This document shows, in pieces, positions 42,189 through 55,100 of a DNA stretch of 64,000 bases. The DNA comes from Daucus carota subsp. sativus (lineage: Eukaryota > Streptophyta > Magnoliopsida > Apiales > Apiaceae), in contig NC_030384.2 in NCBI RefSeq assembly GCF_001625215.2, positions 39,900,390 to 39,964,389 on the forward strand, read 5' to 3'. Numbering within the stretch: position 1 is the first letter of the stretch; every line of letters starts with the position of its first letter. The translations under genes and the position numbers were made by a program. The notes under the pieces were generated by a model. It saw only the letters and a list, made by a program, of their open reading frames with translations. It was not told the DNA's origin and ran no database searches.

Positions 42189-43619
42189 GCTCGTATATAT
42201 AAAGCCAGATATTTTAAAGATACGTCCTTTCTTGAAGCTAAGTTGGGAAGTAGTCCGAGTTTTATTTGGCGGAGCCTGCTTGAAGCAAAAGATGTAGTGT
42301 TGTCTGGTTCGAGATGGAGAGTTGGGACAGGAGCTAATATTTCTATTACTGGTCAGCCCTGGTTGGGAAGTAAAAATAATGCCTTCATTACGACTGTTTC
42401 TCCTTCAATTACTAATCAAAAGGTTAGCTCTCTGATGTGTACAGATTCTCGCGCATGGGACTGGGAAGTAATTTCAGATATTTTTAATGTAACAGACCAA
42501 GAGAGAATTCAGGCAACCAGCATTGAAGCCGAGCTGAATACTGATGTTTTGCAGTGGGAAGAAGACATTACGGGGCAATACACTGTTAAGAGTGCCTACA
42601 AATTACTACAGGTGAAGAAAGAAGTGCATGGACAGGGGAGTAGTAATTTTATCTGGAAAGGCCTCTGGCAAGTAAAGGCTCCTCGGAAAGCTTTAGATGT
42701 ATTATGGAGAGCTTTGTCGCTGTGTTTACCTACAAAAGCTCAGTTACACCAGAAACGGGTCAACATTGATACTATATGTGAAGTCTGTCGAGCTGGGGTT
42801 GAAGATACATCACATATCTTCCTTCGATGTCCGTTTGCAGTTCAATGTTGGGAAATTTTACAACCTTCTGCTATACGCGGACAGATTTGGGAGTTTGCAA
42901 GCTGGTTTGAGCGCTGTTTTTTGAAGGAGACAATGGACAACAGGGCAAGGATGGCTACACTTTGTTGGTCAATATGGCGATTCAGAAATGATGTGGTTTG
43001 GAACAAAAGAATTTCTTCGCCGGAAAGAATAGTTGCAGCTACTACAGATTATCTTTCACAATGGAAGATGGCCCAGAATAGATTCTACACGGTTCCTCTT
43101 CAGCCGTCAGTTCATGGAGATGGAGCAGAGAAATGGGTGAAGCCTCAACAGCATACAGTGAAGATCACAGTAGATGCAGCCACTTTTGAAGAGATACCAG
43201 CCACAGGGATGGGATTAATAGCCAGAGATCATACAGGTGGGCTCCTTTGGGCGAAAACGAAGCTGGTGCAGGAACTCATGCATCCTAGTATGGCGGAAGC
43301 AGTTGCTATTAAGGAAGCTTTGAGTTGGCTGAAGAATCTGGGTTGGGAGAGTGTTATAATTGAATCTGATTGCCTTGTTGCAATCCAGAGCATTCGTAGT
43401 TCAGTTAAAATGCGCTCAAGATTTGGACGTGTCATCGAGGAGTGCAGGAAGATGGTTGAAGACTCAAACAACACGAAGTTGTATTTCATTAAACGGTCTG
43501 CGAATAGGTCGGCACATGAGCTTGCTCGTATGTCACATATGTATCCTGATCGTATTTTTGACCGAAGTTCTATTCCGGTCATGGTGAATGATTGTATCTT
43601 GCTTGATTCAGTTGATTAA
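42189..43619 (+). pseudogene. LINE ORF2, C-terminal part: zinc-binding region and RNase H
   Basis: 476 codons and a stop, cut off from their start by the Gypsy element. RWRVGTGANISITGQPWLG and YTVKSAYKLL are typical of the region after plant L1 reverse transcriptases. CEVCRAGVEDTSHIFLRCPF is the zf-RVT zinc-binding motif. From about 43160, TVDAATFEEIPATGMGLIAR, EAVAIKEALSWL, IESDCLVAIQ and RSANRSAHELAR are the four blocks of an RVT_3-type RNase H. This domain defines a plant L1 subgroup; other L1 elements lack it. The internal ATG at 42243 is not a natural start. Confidence 0.92.
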
Positions 43620-43668
43620 TGAGAACTCCGCATTTTAGTCAAAAAAAAAAAAAAAACTAGCGATTTTT

Positions 43669-43983
43669 TGTATTTTATTTATATTTTATAACCCTTCTAT
43701 TTAAATGCTTGTATTTCTTAAACTTGGTAACCGTGTATTTTGATTTTAAAGAAGTTTATTATGTCCCAATTTTAACTAAAAAGTGAAGATAACTGTACGA
43801 GAGAACATACAAAGAAATATATGATGATAAAAGGGAGTATGTTATTAGACTCATTCTCTTTTTTGCATGTTCATTTTAATAAAATCACATTAAGGTATAG
43901 CTAGTCGTATATATATTTTTTGAATATTCTTCATTAATGTCTTGAAAATGGTGAATTCAACTAAATATAAAAGAAGATTGATT
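43669..43983. other. AT-rich spacer
   Basis: No gene or clear repeat seen. Confidence 0.45.
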
Positions 43984-44170
43984 AGTGTGTGTGCCCATGG
44001 ACACATGTTAAGCGCTAAATTTGATGTATTTAAATTATTTTGATTGATGGAGTTTTTGTATATGTTGGGAGTTCATCATTATTAATTAAATATGTAGTAA
44101 CTAATTAATCAAAATGAGTTAAATATATGAAATTTGGTGATTAGCATGACGATAAACACATCATAGAAAA
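43984..44170. mobile_element. MITE, GTGTGCCC family, copy 3 (diverged)
   Basis: GTGTGTGCCCATGGACACATG..AGCGCTAAATTTG on the left opposes AAATTTGGTGATTAGCATGACG..ACACATCATAGAAAA on the right, with TTTTGATTGATGGAGT and ATTAATCAAAA inside. It resembles the copies at 2505-2687 and 8869-9030. Confidence 0.5.
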
Positions 44171-45640
44171 ATCGATATAATAATTATATTTAGTTTATGT
44201 TAAAAATGTAAATAAATATATAAATAAAAATAAAATTTATTTTAAAAATGGACATAACGGAAGGAGCACCAAAGAATGCTGCTGTGTTTTGAAGAAAAGA
44301 AGAAAGAAACGGTGTTTAGGGTGGAAGAGAAACGTAAACCTACAAAGGAGGAAAGCACAAAAGGAATGAAAGATGAAAAGAAAAGGCATGAAAGACTGAG
44401 TGCATCAAGTGATCCCGATTTGCCACGTTGGATGTTTTCTTACTTCACGTGGCAAAAGCTGGGCCTACCTGCAAATTTCTTGTATTTTATCTAGTGCAGT
44501 ATACAGTACAGTAATACGTTATGTCGTAACAACTTGGACCCTGTTTGTTTGTGTACGACTAAATTTAGTTTGTGCAATTCATGCACTTATGTTTCTAAAA
44601 TAACTACTGTAGAAGTTTAACAAATTGTTTTGTACTAAATTCATTTCTGTTTTATTTTGAAATTTTGATGGCTTATAAGTTATACATAATACAAAATTAT
44701 TAAAATGAATATAATTTAAATCTTTACCTTTTAAATTATTATATCAAGAAATGTTTGTTTTGTGAGTTTCGCCTTTGAATTAGAAAAATATTTTTTTTTG
44801 AAAGCAGAATAATATATTTTTGAAATATGATCTCGGCCATAAAAACTTAGAGCTACATAAATATATTACAATTTATTCGGCCACAGGAAAAAAAAATACT
44901 TATATATCTCATATCCTTTTAATTTAGCGAACTTTCATCACAAATCCGTTTAATCTTTGTGGACTGCTGGTTGACACACCTTATTTACAAACCTGATCCA
45001 AACATTAATCAATCATCCAAATTTGATGTAAACTATCTCAAATTGTCATATACTAATAATTATCCAAATAATGATCTAAATTTGTACCGAAAAGAAACAA
45101 AAGAAGACAATGGTTGAATCCTTTCTTTCAGTAAGCAACCTGTTAATATAATGTTCATAGTCTTGTCAAATAAAAGAAGAAGATAAGGTTCATAGTAAAA
45201 ATCAGTTTTATTTCATTGAACATGAGACCTGACTGATCCAACTGTCGGTGGAAGAGGGAGAGTTAGCATGTGAGAGGAACATTGAGCAGCGTAAAGCGGT
45301 TAGTAGGCTTGCCGCCAAAATTCAGCTTCTCGCTGAGGTTTATTTTTTGGCGACTGAAACGCACACATAGATATTGGGAGTCAGATTCGAAGAAAGGACG
45401 AGATGGAAGCATGGGATCATTCAACAGAAGCTGCTTTTTGTATTAAGACTATGCATGCATTCACATGCATAATTACTTTTTTAAGTGAGGGAGTTTGATG
45501 AGTGATGAATTCAAGATTAAGATAGCATAACAGTCTTATAATGTGTTAAAATTATAAAAATAGAGTATTAAAACATAAAGATAAAGTGAGAAAGAGGGTA
45601 AGGTGGGGGCGGCAGCTAGGCCTCCCAAAATGCTTTTAAC
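44171..45640. other. Spacer, no gene supported
   Basis: Two short overlapping frames (44276-44603) are lysine-rich or low complexity, and I do not call them. No repeat recognised. Confidence 0.4.
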
Positions 45641-46076
45641 ATAGATCTCTTTTTGTCATCTTCTTGTCAAAAACCTCATTCTGCAGGGCCCTCCATCTCC
45701 TTATCTCTCTCAGCCTGGAGTCTCTCTTGACTCCTCTTTTAGTTCTTCATCATCTCTCTCTATCAGGTCTCTCTCCCTCTTTCTCTCTCTCATATATATA
45801 CATGTGCATGCATATAGCATTTTTGCCTCATGAGAATCATTTTGAACTTTGTATATATATACTGCAGATAAGTAGAGCAATCATGACAAGTTGTTTATTT
45901 TTGTCATGCAGGCGCAGCAGTCTGGTGTAACATACAGTAAATAGCTGGTCTTGCATGCCTATTGTAGTTTTGGGCGCCAAGGCCAGCTAGCAATAATCAC
46001 GTTTGTTTGAAATATAAATATAGTTATCATCAAATCAAGTAGAAGAAGAAGATCAGATTAAAGAAACGAGATCGAG
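45641..46076 (+). promoter_or_regulatory. Probable 5' UTR and promoter region of the NAC gene
   Basis: Pyrimidine-rich CTCTCT tracts at 45700-45800, typical of plant leaders, then a possible leader intron (GTCTCTC..near 45766 to TGCAG at 45908-45912) and a purine-rich stretch AGAAGAAGAAGATC directly before the ATG. Borders are not established. Confidence 0.35.
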
Positions 46077-49000
46077 ATGGCCCCTGTATCGTTGCCCCCG
46101 GGGTTTCGGTTCCATCCAACAGATGAGGAATTAGTAGCCTACTACCTCAAGAGAAAAATCAATGGACGTAAGATAGAGCTTGAAGTCATCCCTGAAGTTG
46201 ATCTCTACAAGTGCGAACCATGGGACTTGCCAGGTATATATTTCTCATCATATACACACACACACACCAATTTAATTATGTATATAATATACCAGCTAGC
46301 TAGCTGCTGGTACGTACGTAAGTTTAAGTTCATATTGTAAAATCTTATTTTCGGGAGTTTATCTTGTAAGATTCTATATATAGCTAGTTACACGATAGGA
46401 AAACAGCTATGGAAACTAATTATCAGTCGCCCAATTAAGATCTTGTCAAGATAAATACAGTATTTTGCTATAGAGAGATCTCGAAAATAAACTCTTGATA
46501 CAATATTGTTGTTGTGTTCGAAACAAATATATACAGTTCGAAAGAGGACCGCATCCAAGACGAAGGAAAAATTATAGAAGAAGACGAAGAGGGTGATGGA
46601 ATGAAGAAAGGGATCACTTAAAAAAAATAATGTACTGTATAGATATGCTTAAACTGGCATATCGGAGGACATGTTTATAAAATATTATATTTTATAATTT
46701 TTTAGTTATAAAATATATCTTCTTTATAAAGTTTCTAATAAAAAGATTTCAAAATTTCTAATAGAAAGATAGTCTTCATAACTGGATAATGATGTAAAAT
46801 AAATTTCATTGTTAATTATAAGATAAATATAAATATAACAATCAAGTAAATTAATATACGTATCAAAGAGCTGGATCAATAAGATCTCCCAAGTCCCAGG
46901 CATCCTATATCTTTGCTAATTAATTAATTTCGAAGAGCATTTTGAGCAAACAAAAATATAAACTTCTGTATTGTTTTCAAAACAAGCAGAGAAAGATAAA
47001 GAGTAGATTGACAACAAAAGAAAGAAGAGATGTGTATGGACCATGGTAGGCTAAAGCAGGCTCCATTTTTGTTTACTCTTGTTTTCTATACATTTCGTGG
47101 GTACCTCAAAGGTGTGCGTGGTACATGATAAATGTGAGACTCTCTTTAACCAAAATATTGGCGCGGATTCATTGTTTTTCTATTGTTCATGATGCATGCT
47201 AGCTTCATCTTTCAATCCTAAGCTCTAGCTTAATTAGGAGAGCTCTCTCTCCCTCCCTCTCTCTCCCTCCCTCTCTCCCTCGCTCTCTCCCTCGCTCTCT
47301 CTCTCCCTCTCTCTCTCCCTCCCTCCCCCCCTCTCTCTCCCCCCCCCCCCCCCCTCCCTGTAAAACACCTGTTGGGTTTGTACAATTGCTTTATATTATA
47401 TGTACACACATGATTAATAAATAATATGAATGAATGATGGATCATGCTTTATTGGTCAAAATATGATAAAGCTGAGAAGAAGCTTCAGTTTATCACTAAT
47501 CATTAATCATCATTTTTATTACCATGGAAAAAGTGATGATCATGCTTTATCAGTCAAAATATCGTAAAGAGAAGAAGCTTAATTCAATCACTAGATAATC
47601 GTATTATATTGTGAAGGAAAAAGGAAGTCATTTAAGGGTTCTGTATATATACATTGGTCATGGTCCCTACCTCTTTTTAGATCCTAACATATAGATGACA
47701 AAAATGTGTACTTAGATGAAGGATTAAAAAGAAAGAAATGATTGCACTGTCTCCTACAAATATGAATCCTCCTCCTTTTGTTTCTTTAATCCTTGTTCTT
47801 TATTGCTTTATATTTGAATATGATGCCAAACATTTACAATAAGCAAGTCTTTTAGGCCTTTCCCTTTGAGCATATATGATGTATACATTGTATGTCAATT
47901 ATTGGATTACTGTAATTACATGAGTTTAATCACAGAACAGAATTTCTTACCGTATATGTGTGTACAATGTGGATAAAAAGGTTGATGAAATATGCATGCA
48001 AAATTGCAGGGAAATCACTATTGCCAAGCAAAGATCTAGAGTGGTATTTCTTTAGTCCCAGAGATCGGAAATACCCAAATGGATCAAGGACTAATCGAGC
48101 AACTAGAGCCGGATACTGGAAAGCAACGGGGAAGGATAGAAAAGTGAACTCCCAAATGCGCGCAGTGGGAATGAAGAAAACCCTTGTTTATTACAGAGGG
48201 AGAGCTCCTCATGGTGCTAGAACTGACTGGGTTATGCATGAGTATAGGCTGGATGAGAGGGAATGTGAGACTGCCTCTGGCTTGCAGGTGCCTTCATTTT
48301 CATCGCTCTTTTTTCTTAACAATTGCAGTACCATGTAAATTAAGTAAATATATTTTCACGAATAATAATATTATACAAAATGGATAATCAGTTGCAGGAT
48401 GCATATGCCTTGTGTCGCATCTTCAAAAAGAGTTTGAATGCAATAAAGGTTGTAAATCACTATGGGATCGCAGCTAGTGATCATTCATCTAGTAATATTG
48501 AAATATATTCTGATGGAAGATGTGAAGATAATGTGGAGAGCTCTGATCATCCAATGTCATTGTCATCAGCATATCCTCCTAACAATTCCATGGCCTCTGC
48601 CTCCACCTATAACAATAGTGGCACAAATACTCATCATGATGCTAAATGGATGCAATACTTGTCCGAAGAGGCTTTTAGCTTTTCAAATCCCTCTAGTTTC
48701 CAAGATGCTGCTGCCCTTTCGTATCCACCTTCCAAGGTACACAATAACTTGGTGAATTTGACTAAACATGCATTTGCATACATATGTTTTTTGAAACTTA
48801 GCTGTTGATTACGATCCTTGGTGATACTATAGGTCGATATAGCATTAGAATGTGCAAGATTGCAACACCGTCTCTCGTTGCCTCCATTGCAAGTGCAAGA
48901 CTTTCCACAGGCTGACTATGTTGATATGAAGATGCAGGAGGCAAGGTCCATGTATGGCGATACAAGTAATCAACACCAGGATATTTTACAAGAAATTCTT

Positions 49001-50277
49001 TCGGTTGCACAAGTTTCTCAGGAACTGATGAATCAGAATTCTTGGATCAATGGAAATGCTTCTGCTGCTGAAGATGATTTTTCATTTCTACCTCAAGAAA
49101 ATAAAATTCAAGGCCAGAATAATAGCAGGTCCATGGTAACCGGACATAATGAAGACCTCGGAACTGAGAGAATGGTTGAGAACTTAAGATGGGTAGGAAT
49201 GTCAAATAAAGATCTTGTCAAGGTAAACTACATTGACAATGTACACTTAATCACTGAATCATCTACTATTATCTATACGTAGCATCAGTACTTTTATTAG
49301 CTTTTATGCAAGATATAGTTTCTTTGCATGTTTTCCGGCTTGGTATTTTTTTTGAGAAGGTAGTATTAATAGAGAAATAGTTAAGAATAATGATTCTAAG
49401 TGTTCATCTATGGCATTTCAGAGTTTCCATGAAGAATACAATTGTGTTCCAATAGAAAACATATCAAGTTTTCAGAACAATCATAATTTGCAAGGTAAGT
49501 AAAACTCCAACGGTTCTATTCAATTCTAAATCACATAGATTATAATAATCTTCTTATTTGCTAGAGAAATTCCTTATTGCAGGTGAAAGCAGTCATCAAC
49601 ATGACTTCCAAGAAGTTAATGATACTGAAGAAACTGATCATTTCTCGCTTGAATTTGTGAACGATGATCCAAATGATCATGGCTTCTTAAATGATGCAGA
49701 ATTGGATGATTTCTCAACTTCTCCAACCTTTGATGTATATGAGAAAATCGAAGTCACCCATGGTCTCTTTGTGTCTACTCGTCAAGTTCCAGACACATAC
49801 TTCCACAAAATAGTTCCTTCACAGACAGTTAAGGTTCATATAAATCCAATGATTGTCCATAGCTTTCCAATATCAGCAGTCGATGCAGCAGCAAGGCCTT
49901 GGAATATAAGTCTACTGGACAAGTTCAAGGCACTGATCACCACTATAACCATGGTCGGAACAACCAAATCCTTGAAGCCATGGACTAAAACTCCCCACCC
50001 ATTTGTCGGTATAGTATCACTCATGATCACATTTCTATATCTGGAGGATAATATTGATTATCTCATTGAGTTGAGGGATGTCGACGATTTGCCTGATCAA
50101 ATGAAGACAGAACAGCTCAGGAATCTGGAAAATTTTGAAATTTTTAACTGGGAGTATAAGGAAAAGAAATGTGGAAATGTGAAGAAAGAATGGGGCAGTC
50201 TGGTATTGAACAAGGTGTGGCCTTGTGTTACTCTTGCTTTAGCTAGCTATTTCTTGGGTGCAGCACATTTTATGTGA
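46077..50277 (+). CDS. NAC-domain transcription factor with C-terminal hydrophobic segment
   Basis: DNA-binding regulator of the NAC family. Exons are 46077-46233, 48010-48287, 48398-48736, 48833-49222, 49422-49494, 49583-50277. This is 6 exons, 1,932 nt, 643 aa, all introns GT-AG. Residues 1-155 hold all five NAC subdomains: [66 protein letters not shown] and [11 protein letters not shown]. The wording matches the ANAC028/ANAC045/ANAC086 group; the last two direct sieve-element enucleation in Arabidopsis. The long C-terminal part is Ser/Asn/Asp/Glu-rich, as expected of an activation region. The last ~20 residues ([20 protein letters not shown]) are hydrophobic, as in membrane-tethered NACs released by proteolysis. 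Intron 1 is 1.8 kb with a large CT microsatellite. Family certain, subgroup likely, tethering inferred. Confidence 0.93.
47242..47359. repeat. CT/CCCT microsatellite with poly-C run in NAC intron 1
   Basis: About 118 nt of uninterrupted pyrimidine on the plus strand, mixing CT and CCCT units and ending with a run of 16 C. The complementary strand is all purine with many G tracts. Confidence 0.9.
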
Positions 50278-50652
50278 GACAAGTATTTCCTCCTCTATCA
50301 TGTGTTATTATAAATGTTGTACTAACTCTATAGTGTGGTGATAGGAAAGGCACATATAGTCTTCCCTTATTTGGAGTCTAATCTTGTACTGTGTTTTCTT
50401 TTTCGCTTCCAAGTTTTACTATTCAAGGGGTTGTAAGTGAATCAGACGGGTTTATGAAATATATATTACATCTCTTCTCTATTTGGCTGGCAAGAAAAAA
50501 CCGATAGTCCGATATATTTGAGCTCGCCATAAGGAAAATTGAAAGGAGATTATATTCATTAACAGAAAACTAGTCTATCAATAAAGAACTCCAACCTTCA
50601 TTTGATTATGAAAACAGAAAAGCTAAAGAGTAATACACTGCAAGGATTTTAA

Positions 50653-50685
<33 letters not shown>

Positions 50686-52030
50686 TATTATTATTATTAT
50701 TATTAAAACCTAAGGAAACAATTTAAAATTTGTGATACTGAATCAGAATAGTAGTGATACGTTCTGTGGATGAGATTGATAAACTTCCATTCGGTTATGA
50801 GCTACCCAGCCTACCCTCTACTGTTTGCTGTAGCCTTTAGAGAACAAAATGAAAATATGTAAAAAGTTAAGCAGGATGGATTAAACAGCCAGATATATGT
50901 TCTTCTCCAACATCCAATATTGCCTTTGAATCAGGTGCAATGGCATTGATGATTGATCGGAAAACTCATCATCCCACAGTGCTATCGATAAAGATATAGT
51001 TCATCAAAGTTTTTGTACCTTGACTTCTTATTAGGTTCATCATAATACCTTCTATCATATCTTTAAGGGCTGATAAGGAAAACAAAATCAGAGTTCATAA
51101 GCAACTCAGGATTTGAAGATATATAAAAGCACATACTGAACTTCAGATACTATGCATTAGAACCTTGACTTAGAGCATTAACAACAAAAAATCTTGCAAA
51201 GAAGGGAAAAACCTTCAGATCTACATAGAACTAGGATTCTGATACATATTATGTCTGGTTATAAGTTTTGTTCACCCAAAAACACATGAAATATAATATT
51301 ACACCTGATAAAGAACTTGCAATAATTTCTGATGTTGTCAGAGTTAAGGATCATCACCGAGGAGGTTAATGAGTTCCATCACCCTCTCTTCAACCAAAGG
51401 TATGAGTTTAAACTCTTCACATTTTTCGGTTTACCACAAAATCTAAATCCTGATGCATAAAACATTCAAAAAACTGTCCAGATTATATTCCATTAAAATT
51501 TCATTTTGTTTTGAATTTAAACCCTTTTATCCTTTATTAGCTTCTTTTTTAGGTTGTTTTTCACTTTTTCATTGCAACATATGGCGAAAAAGTTATCAAT
51601 TTGTTGGTAATGAAATTACTTTGTATGGATGTATGATTCTGAAGCTAAGCGTTTGCTCCACATCTGATTTAGTGTTTGGCAGGTGAAGAAGCTTGTACAG
51701 ACAGAGAGATCCTCTTTAGCATGAAAGACATAACCAAAGATGGAACTTGAAAAGCAAAGAAAAGAATCATAAAATAACTATTGCCCGATATATCTCCCAT
51801 TCACTTCATGTCCATGTGGAAGAATGAGGGAGAATAAATCATATTTTTAAGCAATTCTTTAAGAATCTTGTTTCTTCATTGGTATGTAAAATTCTTTTCT
51901 TTAGCTATTTCCTCCCCATTAACAAAAGATGTTCTTTCTCTTCTTCTTACACTTCCACCCCTCCATGATCCCCTCAAAAAAAGATACCTTTAGGCAAGCA
52001 TCCATCTTCTTCCCCATTAACTTACCCATC
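50278..52030. other. NAC 3' flank and sucrose synthase upstream region
   Basis: The first ~200 nt are probably NAC 3' UTR. No further gene is visible. A palindromic (AAT)n(ATT)n microsatellite lies inside. A 77-codon frame at 51453-51686 has no recognisable domain. Confidence 0.45.
50653..50705. repeat. (AAT)n(ATT)n palindromic microsatellite
   Basis: A run of AAT repeats directly followed by ATT repeats, so the whole tract can fold into one hairpin. Confidence 0.85.
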
Positions 52031-52037
52031 CAGCATT

Positions 52038-52046
52038 CCTATAAAT
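52038..52046 (+). promoter_or_regulatory. Putative TATA box of sucrose synthase gene
   Basis: CCTATAAAT about 65 nt upstream of the start codon, preceded by CT-rich promoter sequence. Start of transcription would fall near 52070. Confidence 0.55.
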
Positions 52047-52107
52047 GCCATTATCTTCCTCAACTTGTCTCCATCATTCAATAGTTACTAATTATTAAAT
52101 ACTTAAG

Positions 52108-55100
52108 ATGTCTTCTTCACCTATCCTAAAGCGGTCCGAGTCAGTGATTGATACGATGCCAGAGGCTTTGAGGCAGAGCCGGTATCATATGAAGAGGTGC
52201 TTCACCAAGTACATTGAACAAGGAAAGCGGTTGATGAAACTTCATCATTTGATGGCTGAGATGGAGACTGTCATAGATGACAAGTTTGAAAGAACTCAAG
52301 TTCTGGAGGGCTTGCTTGGCTACATTCTGTGCACTACTCAGGTCAAATTTATTGTTAATTCTTAGTTTGTATTTAATTCTTTTCCATTGCATATGTGGTA
52401 GTTGTTTTCTGATAATTATATGAGAAATATATACAGGAGGCTGTTGTTATTCCACCACATGTTGCATTTGCGATTAGACCTAATCCAGGGTTCTGGGAGT
52501 TTGTTAAAGTTAGCTCCATTGATCTATCCGTCGAAGGCATCACAGCTACAGATTACTTGAAGTTCAAAGAAATGATTGTTGATGAAAATTGGTATGTGTT
52601 CCGATTGGAATATGAGTTCTAAAACTTTTCTTTGCCAAATTACAAGGCTAAATGTATTGTGAAAAGCTACCATTGTAAAGTTGCCAACAAATCATAATAG
52701 TCAATCATTGTTCCAATTGCAGGGCTAATGATGCAAATGCATTGGAACTAGATTTTGGAGCAATGGACTTCGATGCACCTCGTTTAACTCTATCCTCATC
52801 AATTGGAAATGGATTAAATTTCATTACGAAGTTCCTCACCTCCAAGCTGAATGGTCCACTAGAAAAAGCACAACCACTTGTAGATTACCTGCTATCACTG
52901 AATTACCAGGGAGAAGTAATAATACCAATTGATTCATCAAATTGATATAGTATAGAACAGAGAGGTGGACCTGATTGTAATGGCTGAATTTTTTTCTTAC
53001 AGAAACTTATGATCAATGAGACACTCAACACAGCTCTTAAACTTCAAGGGGCACTAATAGTAGCTGAAGCAGCCTTGTCTTTGCTACCTAGAGAAACACC
53101 ATATACGAGCTTTGAAAACAGGTGACGGCCTCTTGCTTTTCTTGCATTTGTATTTGGTGAATAAAGAAGAGAAGTAACGGTGATAACACATCATCACAGG
53201 TTTAAAGAATGGGGTTTTGAAAAGGGATGGGGAGATAATGCTGGAAGAGTTATGGAGACGATGAGATATCTTTCAGAGGTGCTCCAAGCACCAGATTCAG
53301 TAAACATGGAAAGATTCTTTAGCAGGGTTCCTACGACTTTCAATGTTGTTCTGTTTTCTGTCCATGGGTACTTTGGACAAGCAGATGTCCTAGGATTGCC
53401 AGACACTGGGGGTCAGGTATAAAGCATTCTGCATCTTTATAATATAATGAAGTGAACCTGCCTTTTCTTTGAACTCTAATCTGTATTTGTGCACTCAATA
53501 GGTGGTTTATGTTCTGGATCAAGTGCTCGCTTTGGAAGAGGAATTGCTGCTCAGAATTAAGCAGCAAGGTCTTAATGCTAAGCCTCATATTCTTGTGGTA
53601 AGAGACCTTATATATGTGTGTGTCAAAAAGGAAGATAATTTAGCTTGAAGTTTCATGCAACTCGTATTTTTTCATTCATATAGGTGACTCGACTTATCCC
53701 TGATGCAAAGGGGAATACGTGCAATCAAGAACTAGAACCTGTGCTAAAAACAAAGCATTCCCACATTCTCCGAGTTCCATTTAGGACTGAAAGTGGAATT
53801 GTTCCGCAATGGATTTCACGTTTTGATATCTATCCTTACCTTGAAACTTTTACCCAGGCATGTGCTTCATTAATACCCTCTTAATCTGGGGCTTCATTAT
53901 TACCCATATACAACATTTCCCTTGTCAGTGTTTTCTAGTATTAAGTTTTTACCTTGCTGTTGTTTAATCACCAGGATGCCACCAAGAAAATTCTTGAAAT
54001 AATGGAGGGGAAACCGGATCTCATAATTGGGAACTATACAGATGGAAATTTAGTGGCTTCTCTGATGGCCAACAAACTTGGGGTTACCCTGGTAACTTCA
54101 TCAGATTAATAAATTTAAAGCCATGCTTTACTGTTTTCATGTCTAACTTTTATGTCTTTTACATGGAAATAGGGAACTATCGCACATGCTTTAGAGAAGA
54201 CTAAGTATGAAGATTCAGACTTGAAATGGAAGGAACTAGACTCCAAGTATCACTTCTCATGTCAATTCACAGCTGATACAATTGCAATGAATTCTGCGGA
54301 TTTCATCATCACTAGTACATACCAGGAAATTGCTGGAAGGTTTTAACATCGCTTATATTCTATAAAATTAATAGAAATTGCTTAGTATAAAAAAGAAAAG
54401 TAAAAATGTTTTCCTTATGCAGCAAAGATAGGCCTGGGCAATACGAAAGCCACACAGCATTTACGCTTCCAGGGATCTCTAGAGTAGTTTCAGGCATCAA
54501 CATTTTTGATCCAAAGTTCAACATTGCTTCTCCAGGGGCAGATCAAACAGTTTATTTTCCAGCAACAGAAAAACTGAAGCGCTTCACATCATTTCGTCCA
54601 GCCATCGATGAACTACTTTTCAGCAAAATTGAAAATGATCAGCACATGTAAGTGTTAACCAGGAGTACTCAACAATACCTAAAATTCATATTTTTTATGT
54701 TTTCCTTGTTAAATTACTATCCTTTTTGTCTGATCACTGATATTTAAAAAAACAGTGGATACCTTGAAGATAAAAAGAAACCTATAATATTCTCAATGGC
54801 GAGGCTGGACACTGTGAAGAACATAAGCGGATTAACTGAATGGTACGGGAAGAACAAAAGGCTGAGAAATTTGGTTAATCTAGTCATTGTCGCAGGCTTT
54901 TTTGACCCTTCAAAATCAAAAGATAGAGAAGAAATAGCTGAGATTAAAAAAATGCACACAATAATAGAAATGTATCAGCTTAAGGGCCAGCTGAGATGGA
55001 TCGCTGCACAGACAGACAAGAATCGAAACAGTGAGCTCTATCGCTGCATTGCTGATACAAAGGGAGCTTTTGTGCAGCCTGCTCTTTATGAAGCATTCGG

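Larger units (their letters stand above)
26868..43668 (+). mobile_element. 5'-truncated L1-type LINE with target duplication, split by a Gypsy insertion
   Basis: The LINE body is 26885-29019 plus 42189-43651, ending in a poly(A) run. A 17-bp target duplication (AAAAACTAGCGATTTTT) flanks it at 26868-26884 and 43652-43668; its leading A's merge with the tail. The 5' end is truncated inside the apurinic endonuclease domain, as is typical of target-primed reverse transcription. The coding frame continues from 29019 to 42189 when the Gypsy element and one TATCT copy are ignored, with no other stop or frameshift seen. This implies insertion not long before the Gypsy hit. Confidence 0.92.

Noticed and set aside
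44276..44603. Overlapping short ORFs upstream of the NAC gene
   Set aside because: Lysine-rich or hydrophobic low-complexity products without domain.
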